From assembly GCA_025964575.1 (NCBI GenBank), contig JAOPYO010000145.1, forward strand, positions 1 to 33,836: 33,836 bases of DNA, in the 5' to 3' direction. The translations under genes and the position numbers were made by a program. This document shows positions 16,025 through 24,541 of the stretch, in pieces; positions within the stretch are counted from its first letter, which is position 1, and every line of letters starts with the position of its first letter. Below the pieces are notes generated by a model. That model made no database searches and was not told the origin of the DNA. It saw only the letters and a program-made list of their open reading frames with translations. This DNA comes from Actinomycetes bacterium. Lineage in GTDB: Bacteria > Actinomycetota > Actinomycetes > Streptosporangiales > Streptosporangiaceae.

Positions 16025-17151
16025 GCAAGAAGCTGATCGTCGAGGCGGACGGCGGTTCGCGGGGGAATCCGGGGCCGGCCGGTTTTGGCGCGCTGGTCAA
16101 GGATGCTCTCACCGGCAAGGTCCTCGCCGAGGTCGCGGAGTCCATCGGGCACGCGACCAACAATGTCGCGGAGTATCGCGGGCTGATCGCCGGGCTGGGG
16201 GCGGCCGCGTCTCTGTCCCCGCAGGCCTCGGTCGAGGTCCGGATGGACTCCAAGCTGGTCGTCGAGCAGATGTCGGGTCGCTGGAAGATCAAGCATCCCG
16301 ACATGATCCCGTTGGCCCAGGAGGCCAGGGAGGTCGCCAAGGGCCTCGGTTCGGTGCGCTACACGTGGATTCCGCGCGCGCAGAACTCGTATGCCGACCG
16401 GTTGGCCAATGAGGCGATGGACGCGGCGGCGAAGGGGCTGCCCTGGAGCCGCCGGATCCAGGAACCTGAGCCTGATCAGGAGCCCGAACCTGAACCCGGG
16501 CCCTCGCCGGAGACCTCAGCGGCCTGGTCGGGCGCGACGGCCACTCCGACGACCACCCTCTTGCTGCGGCATGGCCAGACCCCTTTGTCGGATGAGAAGC
16601 GGTTCGCCGGGATCGGCGACTTCCCGCTGACTGAGACCGGCCTCGCCCAGGCGAAGGCGGCGGCACGGGTCCTCGGGGACCGTGGCATCGATGTGATCGT
16701 GTCGTCGCCGCTGAGCCGGTGCAGGGACACGGCGGCGGAGATCGCCGCGGTCACGGGCGCCGAGATCCGGGTCGAGGACGGATTTCGCGAAACCGACTTC
16801 GGCGACTGGGAAGGGCACACGTTCGCCGAGGCCCAGGAGCGCTGGCCGGCCGAGATGGAGGCCTGGCTGGCCGACCCGTCGGTGGCCCCGCCCGCAGGGG
16901 AGAGCTTCACCGATGTCTCACGCCGGGTCGGTACGGCCCTCGACAAGCTGATGGTGCGGTACCGGCACCAGACGGTGCTGGTGGTCACGCATGTGACGCC
17001 GATCAAGATGCTGGTACGGCGCGCTCTGGAGGCGCCACCGCTCGCGCTCTACCGGATGCACCTGGACGTGTCGTCCCTGTCGGTCATCGATTGGTACGAC
17101 GACGGCCCCGCCGTCCTGCGCAGCCTCAACGACACCCACCACCTGGACTGA
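16021..17151 (+). CDS. Bifunctional RNase HI / acid phosphatase
   Basis: A 376-residue fusion known in actinobacteria. The N-terminal RNase HI domain (about 1-140) has the acidic active-site residues in EADGGSRGNPG, NNVAEYRGL, VRMDSKLV and NSYADRLANEAMD; it cuts RNA in RNA-DNA hybrids. A Pro/Glu linker (about 145-170) joins it to a histidine-phosphatase domain with LLRHGQT, SSPLSRCRDTA, ETDFGDWEGH and VVTHVTPIK. In some relatives the second domain is the alpha-ribazole phosphatase-like part used in cobalamin synthesis. ATG 16021 has GGAG eight bases upstream. It is the last gene of the NIF3 operon and is followed by the hairpin of the convergent ndh. Confidence 0.95.
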   Translation: MSKKLIVEADGGSRGNPGPAGFGALVKDALTGKVLAEVAESIGHATNNVAEYRGLIAGLGAAASLSPQASVEVRMDSKLVVEQMSGRWKIKHPDMIPLAQEAREVAKGLGSVRYTWIPRAQNSYADRLANEAMDAAAKGLPWSRRIQEPEPDQEPEPEPGPSPETSAAWSGATATPTTTLLLRHGQTPLSDEKRFAGIGDFPLTETGLAQAKAAARVLGDRGIDVIVSSPLSRCRDTAAEIAAVTGAEIRVEDGFRETDFGDWEGHTFAEAQERWPAEMEAWLADPSVAPPAGESFTDVSRRVGTALDKLMVRYRHQTVLVVTHVTPIKMLVRRALEAPPLALYRMHLDVSSLSVIDWYDDGPAVLRSLNDTHHLD

Positions 17152-17158
17152 TCAAAAA

Positions 17159-17209
17159 CCCTCCGTGATCACGCAATCGTTCGACGGACGATTGCATGAT
17201 CACGGAGGG
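17159..17209 (-). terminator. Rho-independent terminator of ndh
   Basis: Arms of 22 bases at 17159-17180 and 17188-17209 enclose a 7-base loop. On the minus strand the single mismatch becomes a G-U pair and the hairpin is followed by TTTTTGA. On the plus strand it is a C-A mismatch followed by a G-rich stretch. It is thus built for the minus-strand ndh, though it may also stop plus-strand readthrough. Confidence 0.85.
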
Positions 17210-17222
17210 GCGGGGCGGGTGG

Positions 17223-18605
17223 TCAGGCTGCCTTGGCGTCATCCCGGCTGGCCAGCTCGAACTCGGCCCGCGGCTGCTCGATGCTCCCGAGGGAGATGGT
17301 CTCGCGCTTGAAGAACAGTGCGAGGGTCCAGTCGGCGAGCACCTTGACCTTGCGGTTGAAGGTCGGCACCCGGGACAGGTGGTAGGTCCGGTGCATGAAC
17401 CACGCGGCGACGCCCTTGACCTTCACTCCGTAGATGTGCGCCACGCCCTTGTAGAGACCGAGGCCCGCCACGGAGCCGGCGTAGTTGTGCACGTACGGCT
17501 TGAGGGTCTTGCCGCGCATCGACGCCACGATGTTGTCGGCGAGCACCTTGGCCTGGCGCACCGCGTGCTGGGCGTTCGGCGCGCAGAACTCGCCGTCGGT
17601 GGTGAGGTCCGGCACAGCGGCGTTGTCGCCGGCCGTGTAGGCGCGCACCAGGCCCTTGACGGTGAGGTACTCGGTGGCCTTGACCCGGCCGCGCTCGTCG
17701 AGCGGCAGGTCGGTGTCGCGCAGGACCGGCGCGGCCTTGACACCCGCCGTCCAGACCAGGGTGCCCGCTTCGAAGGAACTACCGTCTGACAGCTCGATCC
17801 GCTGGCCGGCGGCCGAGTTGAGGAACGTCTTCATCTTGACGTCGATGCCACGGCCGCGCAACTGCTCGGCGGTCCAGCGGCCCATGTCGGGACCCACCTC
17901 GGGCAGGATGCGGTCGGCGGCCTCGACGAGGACGAATCGCATGTCCTGGACGCTGACGTTCCGGAGGTCCTTGGTCGCGGTGCGGGCCATGTCCTCGAGC
18001 TCTGCAAGTGCCTCGACACCGGCGAACCCGCCGCCGACGAAGACGAAGGTGAGCGCCTTGCGGCGGATCGCCTCATCCTCGGTGGACTCGGCGATGTCCA
18101 GCTGTGCGAGCACGTGGTTGCGCAGGTGGATGGCCTCACCAATGGTCTTGAAACCCACGCCGAACTCGGCCAGCCCGGGGATGGGCAGGGTCCGGGACAC
18201 CGATCCCGCGGCCATCACAAGGTAGTCATAGGAGATCCGCTTGGGCGGGCCGGCGATGGGCTGCACGATCGCCCAGCGGTCCTCATGGTTCAGCTCGGTC
18301 ATCCTCGCGTTCAACACCGTGGCCTTGGGGAGCACCCGGCGCAGCGGCGCCACGACATGGCGGGGGGAGAGGTTGCCGGCCGCGGCCTCGGGGAGGAACG
18401 GCTGGTAGGTCATGTACGACTGGGGATCGACAACGGTGATCTGCACCTCGCCGCGCCGCAGCTCGCTACGCAGCTTCTTCTGCAGCCGCAAAGCGGTGTA
18501 CATGCCCACGTAGCCGCCGCCCACGATGAGGATGTGGGGGGCCCCACTGGTCCGGCGGGGCAAAACCGTCGGGGTGCTGGCAGTGTCCTCGAATCGCCTG
18601 GCCAC
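17223..18605 (-). CDS. ndh: Type II NADH dehydrogenase (NDH-2)
   Basis: A 460-residue single-subunit flavoprotein that passes electrons from NADH to menaquinone without pumping protons, at the inner face of the membrane. The FAD-binding motif ILIVGGGYVG is at about 25-34, and a second Rossmann motif, FVFVGGGFAGVE, binds NADH in the middle. YTAGDNAAVPD contacts FAD, and the C-terminus has the amphipathic membrane-binding part with RKVKVLADWTLALFF. GTG 18605 has AGGAGG five bases upstream. A longer frame to 18710 would run through the operator and is rejected. A Rex site and a TAATCT -10 box lie just upstream, so it is likely repressed at low NADH/NAD ratio. Confidence 0.96.
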   Translation of the reverse strand: MARRFEDTASTPTVLPRRTSGAPHILIVGGGYVGMYTALRLQKKLRSELRRGEVQITVVDPQSYMTYQPFLPEAAAGNLSPRHVVAPLRRVLPKATVLNARMTELNHEDRWAIVQPIAGPPKRISYDYLVMAAGSVSRTLPIPGLAEFGVGFKTIGEAIHLRNHVLAQLDIAESTEDEAIRRKALTFVFVGGGFAGVEALAELEDMARTATKDLRNVSVQDMRFVLVEAADRILPEVGPDMGRWTAEQLRGRGIDVKMKTFLNSAAGQRIELSDGSSFEAGTLVWTAGVKAAPVLRDTDLPLDERGRVKATEYLTVKGLVRAYTAGDNAAVPDLTTDGEFCAPNAQHAVRQAKVLADNIVASMRGKTLKPYVHNYAGSVAGLGLYKGVAHIYGVKVKGVAAWFMHRTYHLSRVPTFNRKVKVLADWTLALFFKRETISLGSIEQPRAEFELASRDDAKAA

Positions 18606-18622
18606 TACGGCCTCCTTGTCGC

Positions 18623-18651
18623 AGATTAGTTTGTGAAGACATTCACAAACT
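18623..18651 (-). promoter_or_regulatory. Rex operator and -10 box of ndh
   Basis: A perfect palindrome at 18628-18651 contains TGTGAA-N4-TTCACA, the known Rex operator of streptomycetes. On the minus strand TAATCT (18623-18628), a good -10 box, abuts it directly. The Rex redox repressor would therefore block RNA polymerase at this promoter. Rex control of ndh is established in Streptomyces coelicolor. Confidence 0.88.
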
Positions 18652-18984
18652 ACCTCGGAGGGACGTCCAGGGTCAATCGGTGGTAATAGAAGAACCAACA
18701 AAGTTTCCAAAACGGGCAGGATAGAACGTTCGTTGCCTCGGGAACTTCTCTGATCTTTCGCTTTGAGACCCCTACGGAGGCTTGCAACCCCTGATGCTGG
18801 ACGTCACAGGGGGAGCGTCGCGTGATGTGTCATGGTCATGAGCGAAAAGCCCGGTTCTGCCCCCGGTGAGCATCTAAGCTGGGTCGCTGGGGTGAAGGTC
18901 TCACCGGTAGGGGCGCGGCCCGCTTGAATCCGCGGAATCGGGCCGGACGGAGCGTACGATCATCGCCCGGGAGCGTTAACAACG
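18652..18984. other. Intergenic region between ndh and the PEBP lipoprotein
   Basis: No gene is seen. The right part (about 18870-18960) is GC-rich and could fold, with arms GGCCCG (18917-18922) and CGGGCC around GAATCCGCGGAAT. TACGAT at 18955-18960 could be a -10 box for the lipoprotein gene. I could not assign a known riboswitch class. Confidence 0.4.
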
Positions 18985-19566
18985 ATGATGACTAGATACA
19001 GGCGTGCCAAGGCACTCGCATCGGCCGCCGCCGGTGCCGCCGGGCTCGTCCTGGTGACCGGCTGCGGGATCGCCGGCGTCGGCACCAGGAGCGCGGATCT
19101 GTCGGACTGGTTCACCGTGACCAGTCCGGCTTTTGGCGACGGCAAGCCCATCCCGTCCCAGTTCGCCTGTCCGGCCTATCAGGGGGGACAGGGCAAAACC
19201 CCTCCGTTGAACTGGTCGGACCCCGACGGGGCCGCCGCGTTCGCGATCCTCGTGGACGACCCGGACGCGCCGAGGGGCACCTACGTCCACTGGGTGGTCG
19301 CGAACATCGACGGGCACACCAACGGCTTGGTGGCGGGTGCGCGTCTCGCCAAGACGGTCGAAGGCAAGAACTCCGGGGGTACGGTGGGGTATCAGCCGCC
19401 GTGCCCGCCGAAGGGGCAGCCGGCGCACCGGTACCGGTTCACTGTCTACGCCCTGAGTGAGCCGGTGCCGATGAAGGCAGGCGCCTCGCTGAAGGACTCG
19501 CTGCCGATGATCGCGCAGCGGACGATCGGACGGGGCCGGCTCACCGGGAACTTCGGTGGTGGGTAG
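18985..19566 (+). CDS. PEBP (YbhB/YbcL, Raf-kinase-inhibitor-like) lipoprotein
   Basis: A 193-residue phosphatidylethanolamine-binding-protein-fold lipoprotein. It has a basic N-terminus, a hydrophobic segment and lipobox LVTGC, so Cys27 should be lipid-anchored and the mature domain faces outward. The fold signature is PPLNWSDPDGAAAFAILVDDPDAPRGTYVHWVVANI, with the DPD-A and H-W ligand-pocket residues in place, and a C-terminal GTVGYQPPCPPKGQPAHRYRFTVYAL. Bacterial members have no firm role; some inhibit proteases or bind small anions. Two ATGs (18985 and 18988) are possible, with GGGAG about 12 bases before the first. The gene appears to be a single transcription unit. Confidence 0.92.
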   Translation: MMTRYRRAKALASAAAGAAGLVLVTGCGIAGVGTRSADLSDWFTVTSPAFGDGKPIPSQFACPAYQGGQGKTPPLNWSDPDGAAAFAILVDDPDAPRGTYVHWVVANIDGHTNGLVAGARLAKTVEGKNSGGTVGYQPPCPPKGQPAHRYRFTVYALSEPVPMKAGASLKDSLPMIAQRTIGRGRLTGNFGGG

Positions 19567-19612
19567 ATGCGTTGGGCGAGGTCGATGGGTCGAACCGGAT
19601 ACAGGCTGGCCG

Positions 19613-19624
19613 AATTGGCCAATT
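19613..19624. promoter_or_regulatory. 12-bp palindrome AATTGGCCAATT
   Basis: A perfect palindrome in a GC-rich gap between the PEBP gene and the low-complexity membrane protein. Its AT content stands out. It could be an operator, but there is no match to a regulator I know. Confidence 0.3.
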
Positions 19625-19661
19625 GGTGCAGGTCGTGTGGAAGTTGATGTCCGCGAAGGGT

Positions 19662-19691
19662 GTGACAAGGGTCATAGCGGTCAGTCAGAAT
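19662..19691 (+). promoter_or_regulatory. Possible sigma-70-type promoter
   Basis: GTGACA, an 18-base spacer and CAGAAT lie about 100 bases upstream of the membrane-protein start. The fit to TTGACA/TATAAT is partial. Confidence 0.35.
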
Positions 19692-19789
19692 CGGTCGAGG
19701 TCCCCAGAGGAGTGGACGTCAGTGATAATCGGGATTGACCCTCTGGCCGCGCTGACACCAGTCGCTGGGCCATGGCAATGGGTGGTGCA

Positions 19790-21715
19790 ATGACTTACAT
19801 CGTCGTCCTCGGCCTGCTCGCGGTCGTCATCCTCGTAGTGGTCCTCGTAGCCCTCGGAATGCGGGCGAGCCGAGCGACCCAGGATGACGACGACGAGTGG
19901 ATGACCGACGAGCAGGAGCCTCAGCAGTCGCGTGGCCGCAGGGCCGGGCCGGTTGAGGAGGAGATCGGCGACGGTTACGGCACCGGCTATGACCGGCGTG
20001 TCGCGGGTGCTCCGCTGGGGGCTCCGACGGCCGCTCCGATCGCAACTCCCCAGAGCGCCCCGCAGCCGCCTTCGCAGGGGGTGGCGCCGCGCCGTGGCCG
20101 GGCCAATGACGAGATGGCCGACGACGACTACTGGGCCACCATCACCTTCGACAAACCAAAGTTCCCCTGGCAGAACGCTGACGCGCACGAGCCGGTGACC
20201 GGTGAGGACCCGCTCGGCGTTCCCGTGGCCGATCACCAGCCGCCCGAGCAGGAGCCGTCCGTTCCCGGTATGCCGGCGCAGCCGTACCTGCAGGATTCAT
20301 ACGGCCAGGATTCGTACGGCCAGGAGACGCGCCAGGATTCGTACGGCCAGGAGACGCGCCAGGATACGTACGGCCAGGAGACGCGCCAGGATACGTACAG
20401 CCGTGACCCGTACGGCCAGGAGACGCGTCAGGATACGTACACGCCGGATCCACAGCCCATTTCAGGGTTCGCGTCCGATCCGCTGGACTCCACCCTGTCG
20501 CCGCTCTCCTCGGCCCCGTCGTCCCGCCCGGATCCGTTCGACCGGCAATCGTCCATGCCGTCTGCGACCTCGACCGGTCCGCTGAGGACGCCCGACCCGC
20601 TGGGCGCTCCGGTAGCGCGCGCCGACAGCCTGGACTCGACTCAGGCCTACTCCTACGGCGACAGCCTCTCAGGCTCCTCGGGCTCGTATGGTGACAGCCT
20701 GTCGAGCTCCTCGGGCTCGTATGGTGACAGCCTGTCGAGCTCCCCGGGCTCGTACGGTGACAGCCTCTCAGGCTCCCCGGGCTCGTACGGCGACAGCCAC
20801 TCAGGCTCCTACGGCGAGAGCCGGTCAGGTTCCTATGGCGACAACCTGTCGGGCAGCGCCGCTGCTACCCCCGCCCCGGCGCCGCTTCCACCGCCCGTCC
20901 CGGCCCCGGCTCCGGTATCGGGCCCCGGGCCTGGCGCGGGCAACGGCGCCGTCGACACCGACGGTCATCGGCTGCCGACCGTGGACGAGCTGCTCCAGCG
21001 CATCCAGACCGACCGGCGCCGGGCGACCCCGTCGCCCACCGAGTCGCTCCCGTCCTACGGTGCCGCGCCGGTGGACCCGCTGAACGACCCGCTGAACACC
21101 AGCAGCGACGTCCCGTACGGTTCCAGCCCGTCCTGGTCGGGCTCCTCGTCATCGGGCTCGTACGACCCGGACCCGCTGAGCACACCCAGTGGTGGTCTGC
21201 CGAGCGGAGGCCGGCTGACCGGCACCGGTTCATCGTCTGGGGGCTACGACACCGGAGGCTACGAGACCGGCGGTTACCGGTCCTCCGGCTCGTCGTCCGG
21301 GGGCTACTCCACCGACGGTTATCCGACCGCCCCGGCCTACGAGCCGCCGCGCTACGACGATCCGCTGGCCGGTTACGGTGGCACCTCGGGCAGCCGAGAG
21401 CCGACCTCGACCTCGCCGCTGGGCAACCAGCCGCCGGCCGAGCCGGGACGATACGGCGACTTCTCCGGTAGCAGCACCTACGGCGGTCCCACCGCATCCG
21501 ACCCGCTGGCCGGTTCCCGCGGGTACGGCGATTCCCCGGCGCAGTCCGGTTCGGGATACGGATCCGGTTATGGGGGATCCGACCCGGCGTACGGCTCGAC
21601 GCCGAAGCCGCCGGACTACTCCGACCCGGAGACCTCCAACCCGTACGGCACGCCGCGCGACCCGCAACGTCCCCCGGAGGAGTGGGACAGCAACTACCGC
21701 GACTACCGCCGCTGA
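19790..21715 (+). CDS. Membrane-anchored low-complexity (Tyr/Gly/Ser/Gln) protein
   Basis: A 641-residue protein that I do not recognise. Residues 3-24 form one hydrophobic helix, followed by RASR, so the long remainder is probably cytoplasmic. After an acidic patch it is nearly all disordered. A 9-residue repeat based on QDSYGQETR lies at about 167-217, an 11-residue repeat based on SYGDSLSSSSG at about 288-356, then Pro/Ala, and Gly-Tyr-Ser rich stretches to the end (SNYRDYRR). Short ordered islands include ITFDKPKFPWQNA and HRLPTVDELLQRIQTDRRRA. ATG 19790 has GGTGG four bases upstream; in-frame ATGs at 19772 and 19778 are alternatives. A scaffold role at the membrane is possible but unproven. 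Confidence 0.8.
   Translation: MTYIVVLGLLAVVILVVVLVALGMRASRATQDDDDEWMTDEQEPQQSRGRRAGPVEEEIGDGYGTGYDRRVAGAPLGAPTAAPIATPQSAPQPPSQGVAPRRGRANDEMADDDYWATITFDKPKFPWQNADAHEPVTGEDPLGVPVADHQPPEQEPSVPGMPAQPYLQDSYGQDSYGQETRQDSYGQETRQDTYGQETRQDTYSRDPYGQETRQDTYTPDPQPISGFASDPLDSTLSPLSSAPSSRPDPFDRQSSMPSATSTGPLRTPDPLGAPVARADSLDSTQAYSYGDSLSGSSGSYGDSLSSSSGSYGDSLSSSPGSYGDSLSGSPGSYGDSHSGSYGESRSGSYGDNLSGSAAATPAPAPLPPPVPAPAPVSGPGPGAGNGAVDTDGHRLPTVDELLQRIQTDRRRATPSPTESLPSYGAAPVDPLNDPLNTSSDVPYGSSPSWSGSSSSGSYDPDPLSTPSGGLPSGGRLTGTGSSSGGYDTGGYETGGYRSSGSSSGGYSTDGYPTAPAYEPPRYDDPLAGYGGTSGSREPTSTSPLGNQPPAEPGRYGDFSGSSTYGGPTASDPLAGSRGYGDSPAQSGSGYGSGYGGSDPAYGSTPKPPDYSDPETSNPYGTPRDPQRPPEEWDSNYRDYRR
20291..20440 (+). repeat. 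27-base coding repeat (QDSYGQETR)
   Basis: Several tandem units of 27 bases with the core CAGGATTCGTACGGCCAGGA, differing by a few bases. They stay in frame with the host gene and are not spaced like CRISPR repeats. Confidence 0.85.
20651..20855 (+). repeat. 33-base coding repeat (SYGDSLSSSSG)
   Basis: Tandem in-frame units of about 33 bases, later shortening to about 24, with the core TCGTATGGTGACAGCCTGTC. They encode Ser-Tyr-Gly rich segments. Confidence 0.85.
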
Positions 21716-21778
21716 TCCACCGCTCTTACCCGCGCGGCCACCTCCCACGATCGGATCATTCGTGATTCGATACGTGGG

Positions 21779-24019
21779 GTGACGATTAAAACACCGAAAG
21801 TAAGCACTCTTCGTCTGGATCTGCCCGCTTCCTTTGTGGTCTTCCTCGTCGCGGTCCCGCTCTCGCTCGGTATCGCGGTCGCCTCGGGAGCCCCGGTCGC
21901 CGCAGGGCTGATCGCGGCCGTCCTGGGCGGCATCGTCGCCGGCGCGTTTGGCGGTTCTGCCCTTCAGGTCAGCGGCCCCGCCGCCGGGCTGACGATGATC
22001 GTTGCATCGCTCATCCAGACCTACGGCTGGCAGGCCACCTGTGCCATCACTCTCTGTGCAGGGTTACTGCAACTCCTTCTGAGCCCCTTCCGGGTGGCCC
22101 GGACGGCGCTGGCCGTGTCGCCCGCGGTCGTGCACGGCATGATGGCGGGCGTCGGCGTGATTCTCGTCCTCGCTCAGATCCACGTCATGCTCGGCGGCCG
22201 GTCGCAGGGGTCCGCCCTGGTCAACCTCCGGGAGTTGCCGGGCCAGGTCGCCGCGCACCATTCCCGGGCCACTCTGATCGGACTGCTGACCATCGCCGTG
22301 CTGCTGGCTTGGGGGCGGCTGCGCAGGCCCAGGATCCCCGGGCCGCTCGTCGCGGTCGCGGCCGGTACCGGGACGGCCTGGGCGCTCGGCTGGGACGTGC
22401 CACGGGTGGACCTGCCAGGCTCGCTGCTCGGTGGCTGGGAGCCGCCGGTGGTGCCGGCCGGTTCGGTCCTGGGCATCGTCGGGGCCGTCCTGTCGGTCGC
22501 GGTGGTCGCAGGCGTCGAGTCGCTGTTGTGCAGTGTGGCCCTGGACCGGATCCGCCCGCCCGGGATTCCGCGCAGCGATCTCGATCGAGAACTGGCGGGC
22601 CAGGGTGCCGCGAACACCCTCTCTGGGCTGCTCGGCGGCCTCCCCATCGCGGGAGTGGTGGTGCGCAGCATGGCCAATGTCCAGGCCGGGGCGCGCTCCC
22701 GGGCCTCCGCGGTTCTGCACGGAGCATGGGTGCTGATCCTCGCGCTGTCCTGTGGGCCGGTGGTCGAGCAGATCCCGCTGGCGGCTCTGGCCGCCTTGCT
22801 GATGGCCACCGGCGTACGGATGCTCGACCGCACCCACGTCCGGCACCTTCGCCACCACCGTGAGGCTCCGGTCTATGCCGTCACGCTGCTGGGCGTGGTG
22901 ATCCTGGGACTCGGGGAGGGCGTGCTCATCGGTGTCGCAGTCGCCGCCGGCCTCGCCCTGCGCAAGCTGACCCGGCTTTCGTTGTTCACCGAGTGCAGCG
23001 ACGGCCGCTGGCACGTCGTCGTTGAAGGCGCGCTCACCTTCCTTGGCGTGCCGCGCCTGACCGCCGCCCTGCACCAGGTGCCCCCGGGGGCGCCGGTGGA
23101 TCTGGACCTCGATGTGAACTTCATGGACCATGCTGCCTTCGAGGCCATACATCACTGGCGGGTGGGGCACGAGAGGTCGGGCGGTAGGGTCGATATAGAC
23201 GAAATACACGAATCTTGGTACGAAAGTGCAGTGACTGGTAATAAGACCCCCGTACGCCGCACGTCGGGTATCCGCTGGTGGGCCCCCTGGGGTGCCCGCC
23301 GCCGACAGCCCCCTGGCCTGGACGGTGCATCGCCGCGCGACGTGCTGCTGGCCGGGGTCCGCGAATACCATGACCGCACGGCCCGTCTGGTCCGTCCCAT
23401 CATGGCTGAGCTGGCGTTTCAGCAGACGCCTGAGCATCTGTTCATCACCTGCGTGGACTCCCGGGTGGTGCCCAACATCATCACCGCGAGTGGCCCGGGG
23501 GACCTGTTCATCGTCCGTAACGTGGCCAATCTGGTCCCGCGGCACGGCTCGCAGAGCCCGGACGACTCGGTGGCCGCCGCGGTCGAATACGCCACAAATG
23601 TGCTGGATGTGCGCACCATCACAGTGTGCGGTCACTCACACTGCGGCGGAATGGCCGGCCTGCTGGGCGGGGGGACGGAGACCGATCACCTGCCCGCGCT
23701 GTCGCGCTGGTTGAAGCACGGGAACCACAGCCTGGCCAAGTTCCTCACGACCTCCCCGCCTGAGCCCGAAGAGATGTCCCCGCTGACCCGGCTCTGCCAG
23801 GTCAACGTGATGCAGCAGCTCGACAACCTGATGACGTATCCCTGGCTGCGGAACCGGGTCGAGTCGGGTCGGCTGGAGCTGGTCGGCATGTTCTTCGAAC
23901 TCGAGACGGCCAAGGTCTTCGTGCTCGATCCCGGATCGGAGAAGTTCCTTACAGTGCCACACGAGGCTCCCGAGGACGATGCCGAGGACCCTGCCTCACG
24001 GGGCCCCATTCTCACCTGA
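21779..24019 (+). CDS. SulP-family transporter fused to a beta-carbonic anhydrase
   Basis: A 746-residue fusion. Residues about 12-400 are the SulP membrane domain (10 or more hydrophobic segments, beginning LDLPASFVVFLVAVPLSLGIAVASG). Residues about 410-480 are a weak STAS-like domain. Residues about 535-735 are a beta-class carbonic anhydrase with zinc ligands Cys558 and Asp560 in CVDSR, His619 and Cys622 in GHSHCGG. The enzyme interconverts CO2 and bicarbonate, so the transporter most likely moves bicarbonate or a similar anion, with both activities joined on the inner membrane face. GTG 21779 is the only good start; its upstream context GTGGG is weak. RNase P RNA follows convergently 14 bases after the stop. 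Confidence 0.94.
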   Translation: MTIKTPKVSTLRLDLPASFVVFLVAVPLSLGIAVASGAPVAAGLIAAVLGGIVAGAFGGSALQVSGPAAGLTMIVASLIQTYGWQATCAITLCAGLLQLLLSPFRVARTALAVSPAVVHGMMAGVGVILVLAQIHVMLGGRSQGSALVNLRELPGQVAAHHSRATLIGLLTIAVLLAWGRLRRPRIPGPLVAVAAGTGTAWALGWDVPRVDLPGSLLGGWEPPVVPAGSVLGIVGAVLSVAVVAGVESLLCSVALDRIRPPGIPRSDLDRELAGQGAANTLSGLLGGLPIAGVVVRSMANVQAGARSRASAVLHGAWVLILALSCGPVVEQIPLAALAALLMATGVRMLDRTHVRHLRHHREAPVYAVTLLGVVILGLGEGVLIGVAVAAGLALRKLTRLSLFTECSDGRWHVVVEGALTFLGVPRLTAALHQVPPGAPVDLDLDVNFMDHAAFEAIHHWRVGHERSGGRVDIDEIHESWYESAVTGNKTPVRRTSGIRWWAPWGARRRQPPGLDGASPRDVLLAGVREYHDRTARLVRPIMAELAFQQTPEHLFITCVDSRVVPNIITASGPGDLFIVRNVANLVPRHGSQSPDDSVAAAVEYATNVLDVRTITVCGHSHCGGMAGLLGGGTETDHLPALSRWLKHGNHSLAKFLTTSPPEPEEMSPLTRLCQVNVMQQLDNLMTYPWLRNRVESGRLELVGMFFELETAKVFVLDPGSEKFLTVPHEAPEDDAEDPASRGPILT

Positions 24020-24033
24020 GAGGCACAGACGGC

Positions 24034-24427
24034 GGACGAGTCGGCCTGTAGGCCGGGTTCTGTCCCCGCTCGCGCGGGGGGCGGCCATCCATCTCGGGTC
24101 GCCGTTGCCGACGACCTCTAGCGGTCTACCCGCAGGCTCGGGCGGGCCGCCCTCGAACGCCTGCGCGGAGAGCCTTGCGGCTCCCCTTCTTGACCTTGCT
24201 CCGGGTGGGGTTTACCGAGCCGCCCGAGTCACCTCGGGCGCTGGTGAGCTCTTACCTCACCGTTTCACCCTTACCACCGATCCTGAGATCGATGGCGGTC
24301 TGTTCTCTGTGGCACTTTCCCGCGGGTCACCCCGGGTCGGTGTTACCGACCACCCTGTCCTGTGGAGCCCGGACCTTCCTCGGCGAGGGTGCGAGACCCT
24401 CGACGCGGCCGCCCGGCCGACTCGTCC
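24034..24427 (-). ncRNA. rnpB: RNase P RNA, type A
   Basis: The catalytic RNA that matures the 5' ends of tRNAs. On the minus strand the ends pair perfectly as helix P1: GGACGAGTCGGCC (24427-24415) with its complement (24046-24034). Helix P4 halves are GAGGAAGGTCCGGGCTCC near 24381-24364 and ACAGAACCCGGCC near 24063-24051. The tRNA CCA-binding loop L15 lies at 24216-24194 with GGTAAACCCC and GGAGCAAGG. Length is about 394 bases, as in streptomycetes. Open frames drawn across it on either strand are not genes. Confidence 0.97.
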
Positions 24428-24541
24428 GTCGTGCCCTCAAGCGTACGGCCTCCGCCGCCCCGCCGGTGCCTCGCTCAAGTGGTCCCGCGCATAGGCGGCG
24501 CTCAGCCTTACGCAACCGCCACGAGACATCCACTATTCCCC

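Noticed and set aside
18606..18710. Longer NDH-2 start
   Set aside because: It would place the Rex operator and -10 box inside the coding region; GTG 18605 has an ideal ribosome site.
18841..18960. SAM-IV riboswitch suggested by GGTCATGAG
   Set aside because: The short match is not followed by the rest of the aptamer, and the downstream gene has no link to methionine.
20291..20855. CRISPR-like array
   Set aside because: Repeats are contiguous, in frame, and encode Tyr-rich peptides; there are no unique spacers of constant length.
23979..24494. Plus-strand open frames between the SulP fusion and the regulator
   Set aside because: They lie over rnpB, whose structure and conserved motifs explain the sequence.
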